Part shown: positions 54,509 through 64,000 of the stretch, piece after piece
Numbering within the stretch: the first letter of the stretch is position 1
How the letters are laid out: every line of letters starts with the position of its first letter
From: Roridomyces roridus
Taxonomy: Eukaryota; Basidiomycota; Agaricomycetes; Agaricales; Mycenaceae
Assembly: GCA_029378245.1 (NCBI GenBank)
Contig: JARKIF010000047.1
Location: 248,001-312,000 of the forward strand
Reading direction: 5' to 3'
DNA length: 64,000 bases
The notes under the pieces: model-generated
Databases searched by the model: none
What the model was told of the DNA's origin: nothing
The model's input: only the letters and a program-made list of their open reading frames with translations
Translations under genes and position numbers: made by a program

Positions 54509-56613
54509 ATGAGTCTCCCGGCCTCTATATGTCTGGGTCTACTTCTGCTACTCTTCACCCATCTTCTGCGTCCGAAACAGAAGAGCCTTCCTCTGCCCCC
54601 TGGACCCAAGGGCTGGCCCGTCTTGGGTAATCTGGCCGATATGCCCTCCGATAGACAATGGGAGACCTACAACAGGTGGAGCAAGCAACTAAACTCGGAC
54701 ATCATACATCTCAACGCCGCTGGGACGCACCTCGTCATCGTTTCCTCAATGGAAGCAATCAAGGAGATTTTTGAGAAGAGGTCGGCTTTGTATTCTCGTC
54801 GGTGTGTGAATTCATTTTTGCCGGCTACGGAGGGCAACTGATCACGAAGCTGCAGACCGAGAATGCCGATGATAAACGAGCTGATGGGATGGGATTTCGT
54901 TGTTGGTATGTACAACTTGCCTTCTGTCGGCTTTTCTGGACTTCAGACTGAACGGATTGACAGGCTTCATGAACTACGGTAGGGTCGTCCCCCGCGATGA
55001 TTTGCGCACTAATGGCAGATACCGACAGGGGACCGTTGGTTTACTACAATCCTTTTCTGAACTCGAGTATGGGCTCATGGACGTTTAGGAGAGCGAATTG
55101 CAAACTAATGCACGAGATTTTCAACTCCGGAGCAGCAAAACAGTTCTACCCACAGCAACACACCAAAAGAAACGAGTTGCTACGCCGCATCGCGCAGGAT
55201 GCGGGTGACATTTTGCACCATTTCAGATAGTAAGCCATCTGGTGAAATGTGATTCAAAGCTGAGCGTTGCAGTTCCACAGGCGCACTGGTCCTCAGCATT
55301 TTGTATGGGATAGAGGTCCTTCCTCGCGATGACCCTTACCTTAATATTGCGGAAAAGGCCATGCATGGGTTGGCCATCGGGAGTCTTCCTGGCAAGTTCT
55401 TGGTGGTGAGTTAGTTGAATCATCTCTCCAAAATTGTGCCTCATCTATAATTTGCAGGATACTTTCCCCTTGTTAGAATACGTACCCAGCTGGATGCCAG
55501 GAGCCGGGTTCAAGCGCCAAGCTCGAGTTTGGAAACAACATACCCAAGACATCCTTCATGTACCGTTTGCGGAGACTAAACGAGCGATGGTAAGATACCT
55601 TGCTCTTTGGCACCCCCCAATGCTTATATTCTCAGGCACGGGGTACCGCTCCTCCATCATTTGTGTCCCTGCACCTCAACGCTCTCGCCGAGCTCGATTC
55701 CAATGCATCTGCGCTTCAAGACCAAGAATCCCTCATTCAAGAAGTAGCAACTGGCATGTACGCCGCAGCGTCCGACACGACAGCCTCTGCCTTGGGCGGG
55801 TTCATTCTCGCCATCCAACCCCGAAGCGCAGAAGAGAGCTCAGATGGAAATCGACGCCGTCGTTGGGCAGGAGCGACTTCCAGACTTTAGCGATGAACCC
55901 TCTCTGATGTATGTTTCGGCACTAGTCAAAGAGGTGTTGAGGTGGAAGATTGTCGTGCCTATTGGTGCGTGTCTTTTCTTGCGTCCAGTCATATCTGTAT
56001 TCATTTTGCTCAGCTATTCCGCACTACCTCGATGTGGACGACGAATACCGCAGGTATAGGATTCCTGCGGGGTCGATTGTGATTGGGAATGCATGGCAAG
56101 TGGGCTGCTTTACTTTGATGGTTATCTTACTGTAGTATCAAGGGCCCTTCTTCACAATGAAGTTCGTATTCAACCGAATATTCTTTTTCGCCCTCATATA
56201 CAGCAATAGGACACATTCCCCGATCCAGAGTCATTCAAACCCGAACAATTCCTCCTCAGCGGAAAGTTGAATCCAGCCATCCTGGACCCGGAATCCTTTG
56301 CTTTTGGTTTGGGGCAAAGGTAGCTAGCTATCCGTTCCTATACACACTGCGACATTGACCTTGAACTTTGACTAGGATTTGTCCAGGCAGACACCTCGCC
56401 ATGGCCACTCTCTGGCTCACAATCACTTCGATCTTGGCGACCTTGGAGATCAAGAAAGCTGTTGACAAGGATGGCGAGGTGATTGAACCGTCGTATGAAT
56501 ACTTCCCCGGGTTGATCTCGTACGTCTCGCTTCAATATTCAAGGCACCTAATGGGCCCAACAACCCCTGCCAATAGGCAAGGCACCATACATCTGTGGTG
56601 CCTTGCTAGTTAG
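54509..56613 (+). pseudogene. Cytochrome P450 (second), damaged
   Basis: A multi-exon P450 of the agaric OrdA-like type: anchor SICLGLLLLLFTHLL, then LPLPPGPKGWPVLGNLADMP, RMPMINELMGWDFVVGF, I-helix MYAAASDTTASALG, K-helix KEVLRW, and heme loop FGLGQRICPGRHLAM. Introns are recognisable throughout, and one appears to be GC-AG (GCAAGT near 56090). Lesions: a frameshift at about 55816 between FILA and NPEAQKRAQ-type sequence (a few bases lost); an abnormal stretch at about 54970-55080 before TFRRANCKLMHEIFN; and a 2978 bp element inserted at 56545 that changes the last codons after VSLQYSR. Without the element the frame would end three codons later (stop at 59540-59542). Probably inactive because of the frameshift. 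Confidence 0.85.
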
Positions 56614-59522
56614 CAGTGAAACTGTTAAAATGGCTATGGCTGAAGAAATAACTGAAGAAATACTGAAGAAATACTGGACACCAAGTCCACTTGACTTGGT
56701 GGTGGACAAGTCCCCTGGTGGCCGGCCGAGGTCCACCGGCTTCTCGGCCACTCATCAAAGGTCATCAATAATTGATGGGATCAAAAAGGCGCAATGTACA
56801 TGGCAAGTCGAAGTCATCAAAGTTGGCAACTAAATAACAGTGCCGGACAATCACATCAATTATTGATGCCATCAGAAAAACCGGAGTTGTAGAGCGAGTG
56901 AAGGGCTACCAGAGTTGTCATCAACTTGTACCTGGACATACCTCCATCACTCACAAAACCCAGAACAGTGAACAATCAGTGGGTGATGTTAGATAAAGGC
57001 TGCTCTGTGAGCCATTCCCCCAAGCATGGCTATACCCAACCACACACCTAATGTGCTTGCTCTAGTCTAATGGTTATCTGTCCTGTTTCTCATCTTACCA
57101 TTTTGCCCAAGGTCTCAAGATCAATCCCCTAAGGACACCTTCTTTATTTTGTGGCTTCCAAATCTGTATACAAGCTGCCTCAACTACTTTTGAACATCTT
57201 ACTACCATATTACTGAGTTCCAGTTGGTACTACTACCCATTTACACCCAGCATCAGTGTCTTTCCACTGTGTTTGTGCCAGCTTGGCCACTACTCCCAAG
57301 TCCCAGAAAGGAAATTTTCCGGTTTTTCAGTCATCCTTTGTCCACTGAGTGAGATTATGTGTCATTTAGACAAGCAAGGGTCTACCTTGATATGTTAGTC
57401 ATGGTATAGGATGCTATTGGGTGCAGAGAGAGGCTGGAACCTGCCTATAACAGCCACACAAGCTGATTTTTGTTGAAACTATAATAACATGTCAAGATAG
57501 GTTTCCCAGTTGCCCTTCTTAAGCTCAGATGGGTAGGGGAGGTACATACACTCACCATTGATACAGTATGTCTTGCCTGAGAGTGATACTAAAGGCATTT
57601 CAGAGGCCATGATCTCCAAGCTGATGATGATGTATGAGGCCAGTCTCACACCACAGACCTTGATCTCTTTATCCACAAGGTATATTGGCACCATAAAAAG
57701 ACTCTGGGGTAGGTTGCTACTCTTACCTGGAAGACCAAGGCAATGTTGAACTCCAACATCCCCCATGTTCATGTTTGTGGCATTTCTCCTTATCCCTGGG
57801 CAAGGTACTCATAAAACCAGGGTGGGGGACCATCCTGAGGCTCAAATATTAGTTTGATTCCAGAATACTGATCAAGAGAACCTCAGAAAGCTGAGATATG
57901 TACATGATCAAATGTAGATCATTCCTTTGATATTGAGTCTCAGGGTGAGTTTCAGCTTCTGGGGATATGAGAAATGGATTCCCCTTCAAAATCTGGTTCA
58001 TAATATGTCTTCATTCTCTCAGATTGACTGAGAATTGCATGTGGAATGGTTGAACCCGAGAGCAACTTGAGTAGCATTTATGAGCAGTGGTGTGTTCATG
58101 ATGAAAGTGTTCAAATCTTCATAACTCAACAACCAAAGAGTCAACCCATAAAAAACTATATGTATTCTGAATGCTGTGACCTAGGAGAGTTCATTTGAGC
58201 CCTCCATCAGCCCATTTGACCAACCCCTTGAGCCATAATTCACTGATCACTCTAAAGTTGATCTCCCTAGTTCAAAGAATCTACAGCACTCAAAGTGTGA
58301 TCTCCCATGGTATTATGGGTCCTCTGAGATACCTCATCAAGATAATACAAGTTGGCATCCCAGGGACACTCCCAGCCTGAGGGATAGCACTGTATCACTG
58401 CCAGAGTCAAACTGAGTTATTTCAACATCCATGCATCACACTGACCTCAGGACTGCACTAATTCATGATTGTGGAGTCTCAAACAAAATTTAGATCTACT
58501 GTCTAGATTATCCTGTCAAGGGGAAAGGGCCTCTAACTCCAAATTGATCTCCAATCAAACCTGCTGTCTCTCATACATATTGTAGGATAGACTTCAGGTA
58601 CAAGGAATTCGGAGGGTCAGGGACAACCAATGAGTAAGTTATAATGTCTTCCAGCAAGACTGGAGAGCAAGGAGTCATGGAATAACAGGGACTTCCTCTG
58701 CACAACAAAGACTGATGTATCAGTTTGCCATTGCTTCCCTATAGGCATTTTAGGCTGTAAAATCACATTATTACACCTATAGTGTCCCTTCTGACATTTC
58801 CTGCTGTACAGAGTTGCATGCAGTGGGTGCATTGAGCAAAACTTCCTTTTTGGGCCACTTGGAGTAGTAGTCCAAATTAGGACTCGACATCAAAAGAGTC
58901 TGATTAGCCACACATGTAGGTCCACATGAGCAAGTGGGAATCTTTCTTTGCTCAAATAGATCAATGTAAGGATTGGGGACAGATGTTCACACTGGCAGAG
59001 AAAAAAGAATGGAGGGAGGGGGAGTTGAACTGCAGACCACAGCAAAAACAGGATAAAGGGAAAGAAACACACATACAAGTAGAAAAGGCAGACATTATGT
59101 CTTGCATTTTTGAAATGATGGGGACATCTGGAGGTACAAGTTGACTGACAGCTCTTATAGCCCAAGGGTTTCTCCACAACTTCAGTTGTCGTTGATGCCA
59201 TCAATAATTGATGTGATTGTCCGGCACTGTTATTTAGTTGCCAACTTTGATGACTTCGACTTGCCATGTACATTGCGCCTTTTTGATCCCATCAATTATT
59301 GATGACCTTTGATGAACGGCCGAGAAGCCGGTGGACCTCGGCCGGCTACCAGGGGACTTGTCCACCACCAAGTCAAGTGGACTTGGTGTCCAACATTTCT
59401 TCAGCATTTCTTCGGTTATTTCTTCAGCCATAGCCATTTTAACAGTTTCACTGCTAACTAGCAAGGCACCACAGATGTATGGTGCCTTGCCTATTGGCAA
59501 GGTTTGTTGGGCCCATTAGGTG
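56545..59522. mobile_element. Large DNA element with about 330 bp terminal inverted repeats (2978 bp)
   Basis: The left arm 56545-56876 and right arm about 59191-59522 are near-identical inverted copies, starting CACCTAATGGGCCCAACAA. The 8 bp target duplication ATTCAAGG is at 56537-56544 and 59523-59530. The arms contain an open stretch of about 75 codons in both (SSETVKMAMAEEITEE, DLVVDKSPG) that may be chance. The 2.3 kb interior has no frame over 100 codons and no transposase motif; it holds one or two tRNA-like segments. The superfamily is unclear: 8 bp duplication suggests hAT, while long arms suggest Mutator-like or a foldback element. Confidence 0.88.
57055..57140 (+). other. tRNA-like (SINE-type) segment
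   Basis: TAGTCTAATGGTTATC (A-box-like) followed about 60 bases later by AGATCAATCCCC (B-box-like) and GGACACC. No complete cloverleaf can be drawn. It lies inside the long-arm element and is probably a nested SINE head. Confidence 0.35.
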
Positions 59523-59585
59523 ATTCAAGGACCCTGATGTAGTTATATGTAGTGCACCGCTTCCTTTCCAGTGCTCCATTGAACC

Positions 59586-59813
59586 TGTCAAGATCTGTAA
59601 TAGCGCGAATAGCGCGTACTACGATACAAGTAAGTAAATAAAATATATAAAGTGAAAGGCTGTGCTCACCCTCAGTTCACCCGCAATGTGGGATAAAAGA
59701 CTGAGGGTGAGATGCGAGCATGAGCAGTATATATACGTAGAGTGTGGTATGAATCTAAGAAGAGATGGGAACTGTCAACGGAGGCCCGGGCGGAAGATCA
59801 TCATTTCTTGACA
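59586..59813 (-). repeat. 3' LTR of the Ty1/copia element
   Basis: 228 bp with inverted ends TGTCAAGA / TCTTGACA. On the minus strand it is immediately preceded by a purine tract (GAGTGGGGG), the expected polypurine tract. A TATATAAAG-like stretch is inside. The 5' LTR lies outside the window. Confidence 0.8.
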
Positions 59814-61117
59814 CCCCCACTCGACCCAGGCCGTAGTCCCATAGCAAGACAGAACTTCATGTGTTTCTCATGTGGTAGAGCTTTTGTGAATATATCTGCC
59901 ACCATCTCATCTGTTGGATACCATAAGACTACACACTCTCCTTGTCGGACCAGGTCATCTCGCACATAATGATATTTGCGCTGAATATGCTGAGTCCGTG
60001 CTCGGAACTGTGGTTCATTGCAGAGTATGATAGCGGCTCGGTTGTCACAGCGTAACTCTGTTGCGTCTTTCTGTGGTTGACCAAGCTCTTCAAAGAATGA
60101 ACGAAGCCACGCTAGATGTTGTCCAGCATTTGCTAGCCCAATGTATTCACTCTCAGTAGAGGAGAGAGCCACCATAGACTGGCGGCGGCTTGACCATCCA
60201 ATTGCTCCACTGTTTGAGATGAAAACATATCCTGAAGTTGATTTTGAGGTATCTTTATCTCCATTCCAGTCTGCATCACTGTATCCATAGAAAGTCATAT
60301 CCATGCCCATGTCAGCACCATTGTAATGCAAGGCCCAGTCACGAGTGCCCTTCAAGTATCGGAGCAGTCGTTTGGCTGCAGCCCAGTGGTTTTTCTTGGG
60401 ATTTGCACTGTAACAACCAAGTACTCCAACAGTATGTGCAATATCTGGTCTTGTCCCTCGCATGGCATACATTGTAGATCCAACAACACCGGAATATTGG
60501 ACTTCTGGTCCACCAGTTGCAAGTTGCATCGCTGGTATGACCTGGTCATCCTCTGGGTCTTCAGTGGTAAGGTGGGATCCAACTGCCATGGGAGTAAAGA
60601 CTGGTTTGCAATCAGACATGCCGTAGCGGGCAAGGACCTTGTCAATGTATTGACGCTGGCTAAGGGATATGGTTCGCTTTTTCCGGTCACGGATGATCTC
60701 AATTCCTAGAAGGTATTTTGCAGGACCAAGATCTCACATCTTGAAGCTGGAAGCAAGCATTTCTTTGATTTGCTTGGAGAACTGCGGAGACGTAGTTGCG
60801 AGTAATAAATCATCAACATAGACAACCAGGAAGCATGTCTGTTTTCCATGCTTGTACACATAGAGGCATGACTCTGAGTTGAGACGGTGGAAACCCAACT
60901 TCATGAGCTTTGCATCAAGTGTCCTGTTCCAGGTTCTCCCAGCTTGCCTCAAGCCATAGAGGGACCGTTTTAAGCGCCAGCAATGTCCTTCTGGAATTTC
61001 AACACAATTCGGAGGTAGCATGAAGATTTCCTCTTTGAGTTCACCATTGAGATATGCAGTGGAGACATCCATTTGTTCAAGTTCAAGTTTGTACTTGGCA
61101 GCAAGAGCACAGATGAT
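59801..61117 (-). pseudogene. Copia pol: reverse transcriptase and RNase H
   Basis: On the minus strand the reverse transcriptase has MDVSTAYLNGELKEEIFM and the catalytic FLVVYVDDLLLAT (YVDD). After a TGA at about 60734-60736 (following SSFKM) the frame continues DLGPAKYLLG, then RNase H with YGYSDADWNGDKDTSKSTSG and ALSSTESEYIGLANA, ending PGSSGGVKK inside the LTR edge. Another TGA separates it from the upstream pol part at 61118-61120 (LESI, stop, IICALAAKYKLELEQ). Both stops fall where relatives have sense codons; the 61118 one fits CGA to TGA. Inactive. Confidence 0.88.
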
Positions 61118-62198
61118 TCAGATTGACTCAAGGTTGGCGGTTGGAGAGAAAACTTCCTTGTAGTCAATTCCTTCTCTTTGTGTATCACCTCTAGCAACAA
61201 TACGAACTTTGTAGTGTGGTTGCGAGTAGCTGCCAGTTTCATCTGGTTTGACTTTTAGAACAACTTTGGATCTGATTGGTTTGACCCCTTCAGGAATGGG
61301 TACAACTTCATAGACATCATTTGTGTCGAAAGCTGCTAACTCTTCCCTGAGTCCATCCATCCACTGTTCAGCATTTGGGCCATTCATTGCCTCTTGCCAG
61401 GTGCTTGGATCAAGATCAGACTGGGTAGCATATGCTTCAGCGATTACATCTTCCCAACTGGCCAGTAGAATAGCTTCTTCAGTGGTTTGAGAATCTTCGT
61501 CTGAGGGAGTTTGGCTTTCTGCATCTGAGAGTGTGTCTTGCCTGGCTTTACGATCAGCTATTTCAGCTTGTCTTTGAGCCTTGCTTTGGCTTTGCTGAGC
61601 CGTTGCAGTCTTTTGATAAGCTGCATTTGGATGTTCAGCAGGAGTATGAGTGCGTGTTGAACGGCGCATTGGCTCAGTTCGAGCACCTCCAACCCTGCGT
61701 AGTGGTGGTACATTATGGTCTGACGGATGGGATATTTCTGGTGCTGCAGATGTAGGAATTTGATCCCCCACTGAATCTGGTATGCCTGTGGCAGAATTTG
61801 GGTGATCCTGTTAGTGATGTTATATCACCCAGTTGACCCTTTCTGTACATCCTCTGTAGGTATTGGAAATTGGTGTGTCCAGTAATGCGATGCAAATGGT
61901 TGATGTCCATGGCAAATAGTGCTTTGGGGTCTGAGCTCAGAGGTACTGCCGAGATGTGGTAGAGGCCGCGTTGATATTTAGCCTCAATCATCCGTCTGCG
62001 ATTGGTGTCACGAACTACGCACTGATCACCTTCAAAAATGCACTTGTAGCCTTTTCTGGCAATACGTGGGACTGAGACAAGAGTTAAACCAAAGGTTGGA
62101 ATATGCAAAGCTTTCAACGAAACATCAGTGGTTCCGTCCTTGGTTTTGCAAGATAATCTGATGATTCCTGTCATGGATATCGGTGATTTCAACTTCAC
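61118..62198 (-). pseudogene. Copia pol: pre-integrase and linker, integrase core deleted
   Basis: From the minus strand: post-protease segment (SMTGIIRLSCKTKDGTTD, LALHIPTF-type), then the GAG-pre-integrase His-Cys region start (DINHLHRITGHTNFQYLQRM). The next sequence, after a frame change at about 61800, is already the acidic linker (DEDSQTTEEAILLASWEDV) and the reverse transcriptase lead-in (DPSTWQEAMNGPNAEQWMDG, KPIRSKVVLKVKPDE). The catalytic integrase domain is missing, a deletion of several hundred bases. Confidence 0.82.
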
Positions 62199-62527
62199 GA
62201 GCGTTCGTCGTGTGGTTTCGTCTATTTGGTTTGCCTCATCGTAGAGATACCTTTTCTAATTGTCTTCTCTCCTTACTACCTATTTCATTGACCCGTAGTT
62301 ATAGTAACCTTTGTGTATATAAAGCGCTGGTACTGCCTCGAATACACATCTATCTTTTAACCTTCTTCCTGCCGCGCGCACTTTAAGTCGAACAAGCTTC
62401 GTCTTCGCCTCTGGACCGAGTAAGGCTTCGCGCTACTCGCTTCCACGCACTGCCTCTGAACTAAGTAAAGCTACGCGCTACTTACTTCACGCATCACGCG
62501 CACCTCGGGAATCTCGTGCCAACAGGT
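62199..62527. mobile_element. LTR-like insertion in the copia pol gene
   Basis: About 330 bp separate the protease from its downstream segment, which are continuous in related elements. The insert has a TATATAAAG at about 62318 on the plus strand and an end TGTTGG / CCAACA at 62519-62524, as in solo LTRs. I could not find a clean target duplication, so the borders are approximate. Confidence 0.5.
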
Positions 62528-62882
62528 TCATTGAACGATCAAAGCTACACTATCTATAACAATTCCAGTGCCAATGGCGTCACAGAATGAGTTGTCTCCC
62601 AAGCGTACGCGCCGTGGTGGATCCAAGACCTTGTAAGTGCCAGTTTCAAACCAATCGAGGTGAGGTGTCATAGTGGTGGATGCACCAGAGTCCATGATTA
62701 TCACATATTTAGCTTTCTCAGAGTCCCACGAGATATAAGCGGACATAGCAGCATAGGATTTGGAAGAAACAGAATATTCTACAGCTAAATCAGCATGATC
62801 CTCCTCTTCAGAGTCAGAGTCCAATGCAGCTGGGTTTGCAGTATTTTTGCGACCTTTGCGACCTTTGGCAGATGGAGCTTGG
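62528..62882 (-). pseudogene. Copia gag end and aspartic protease
   Basis: The minus strand reads KGRKGRKNTANPAALDSDSE, an acidic stretch, then KYVIIMDSGASTTMTPHLDW with the protease DSG active site and RVRLGDNSFCDAIGTGIVI. It is cut off by the LTR-like insertion on one side and by a hAT-type element on the other. Confidence 0.82.
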
Positions 62883-63524
62883 TAGAGTGTAGCACGAATA
62901 CATATTCGCGAATATGAATATTCGTCAAACTTTGAAAACTGATATTCGCATTCACACGAATATTGATGGCAAATATTCGTGTATTTGTAAGCAGTATTCG
63001 CGAATATCCGCGAGTGGCAACTATTCAGATTCAGCACCTCTGGATACTCATTTAAAGTGGGTGGTTGCAAGCTATCTGCAGGCAAAGTGCTATATCAGCT
63101 TCAGAGAGCAGTGTGGGTAGTCTCAAATGTCCTTCCCAGCAAGTTCCCAGTGGTGGTAGCTCGCAATGGGAGTCAAATCTTGGCAGATTGACAGAAGGGC
63201 ATGCCAAAATAGACGGATCACTGGGTATGTGTCATTGTACATGAAATATTCTATTGACTGATGTGTGTGCAGGGAACAAGCCGATTTGGCCGAGTGATGC
63301 CGAGTGATGCCAACGGATCAATTTTCCAAATTGAGCTCTGATATCACGTTGATCAAGTCAGGATTAGCCGACGGCGAATATTCGCAAATATTGACTTTTC
63401 CAAAACCTGATATTCGCATTCGCGCGAATAGCACAGCCACAGCCATTCACGAGTACGAATATTCGGTATTTGCGAATACACACCCACGAATATTCGTGAC
63501 ATTCGCCATTCGTGCTAAACCCTA
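62883..63524. mobile_element. Non-autonomous hAT-type element, 642 bp
   Basis: Termini TAG(A/G)GT(G/T)TAGCACGAAT inverted. Perfect 8 bp target duplication GAGCTTGG at 62875-62882 and 63525-63532. Both subterminal zones (62896-63010 and 63375-63510) are filled with GAATATTCG / CGAATA motifs. Non-coding. Inserted between gag zinc-finger and protease codons of the copia element. Confidence 0.92.
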
Positions 63525-64000
63525 GAGCTTGGTTCTGCTTGGAATTCTGTACCATCTGTATCATACTCCGGCATTCCTCCGTGGTATGTGTAGCGTTCTG
63601 TTTATGGAGAAGACAGAATTTTTTTACGCTCACGGCCCACTTTGTCCTTGCCAGACTAGGAGGCAGCTGAAGCCAGAGCAGCTTCATCCCCAGATTCACC
63701 AGGTGTGGGATTAGCTCCAATGGCTATAAGCCGGGAGCGAACTTTGTCCCAAGTGATTCCTGTACCCAGAGAGGACACAATGTTTCCTCTGATGCCAGCC
63801 CAATAGATATTATCAGGGAACGTGTTGAGCAACACAAGTGGCTGCAGATCCTGGGATAGGGGATATTTGAGTCTGAGGAGCCGGTCAAGGTGGCCTTTGA
63901 CAATCCGGATATGATCCTCGATCTGTTTCTTCTCTGGAGTCTTGTCCTGTTCAGCTACAAATTTTGTGCCAAACAGCTGGGCAAGAACGGACATGGCCAT
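63525..64000 (-). pseudogene. Copia gag (partial, runs off the window)
   Basis: The minus strand from 64000 encodes a gag middle region (EDHIRIVKGHLDRLLRLKYP, VLLNTFPDNIYWAGIRGN, TWDKVRSRLIAIGAN). After a stop and frame change near 63656 it continues with a Cys/His motif (KFCLLHKQNATHTTEECRSM), the usual gag zinc-finger position. The true N-terminus and 5' LTR are beyond the right edge. Confidence 0.8.

Noticed and set aside
57479..57772. 97-codon frame as transposase of the long-arm element
   Set aside because: Too short, no DDE/D or zinc-finger motif, and only a biased composition.

Overview
The window is nuclear DNA of a filamentous basidiomycete (Agaricomycete-type). The evidence is short 45-60 bp GT-AG introns, a multicopy F-box-like family with an N-terminal coiled coil, copper-radical (glyoxal) oxidases, cytochrome P450s, an intron-bearing tRNA-Glu, and fungal Tnp2, copia and hAT-type transposon debris. 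All annotation rests on reading the sequence; no database search was possible.

Layout. 1-11.3 kb: the 3' end of a small secreted protein gene, three F-box genes (one with an in-frame stop), a glyoxal oxidase on the minus strand, and a second long-type F-box gene destroyed by a hAT-type miniature element. 12-21 kb: nitroreductase, a truncated kinase fragment, an HPP-family membrane protein, a seven-exon P450 and a small membrane protein. 21.4-30.4 kb: three more F-box genes (one split by a transposon) around a decayed Tnp2/CACTA transposase that itself carries a CACTA-type miniature element. 30.5-34 kb: a secreted PLC-like phosphodiesterase, tRNA-Glu(CTC) and an isochorismatase-like hydrolase. 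34.5-46.6 kb: a second glyoxal oxidase, two F-box genes, an unrecognised 669-residue gene, an F-box remnant and a complete copy of the secreted protein gene. 47-64 kb: mostly dead sequence, with a split F-box pseudogene, a polyketide synthase relic, a second P450 whose last codons were hit by a 3 kb inverted-repeat element, and a Ty1/copia retrotransposon running off the right edge.

Two themes stand out. First, the left block (secreted protein - F-box - glyoxal oxidase) and the right block (glyoxal oxidase - F-box - secreted protein) are diverged mirror images about 26 kb apart, that is, an old inverted segmental duplication. Second, there is a dense set of non-autonomous DNA transposons whose exact ends can be called from terminal inverted repeats plus target-site duplications (TSDs). 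Several sit inside genes, and in three cases removing the element and one TSD copy restores the reading frame. At least four TSD classes are present: 8 bp (hAT-like), 3 bp (CACTA), 2 bp (termini CATCAG) and TA.

Functionally, the intact genes suggest extracellular oxidation (two copper-radical oxidases that would make H2O2), substrate adaptors for ubiquitin ligases (F-box proteins) and small-molecule oxidation or hydrolysis (P450, nitroreductase, isochorismatase-like). No coherent biosynthetic cluster is intact: the polyketide synthase is dead, and nothing clearly ties the P450s to it.
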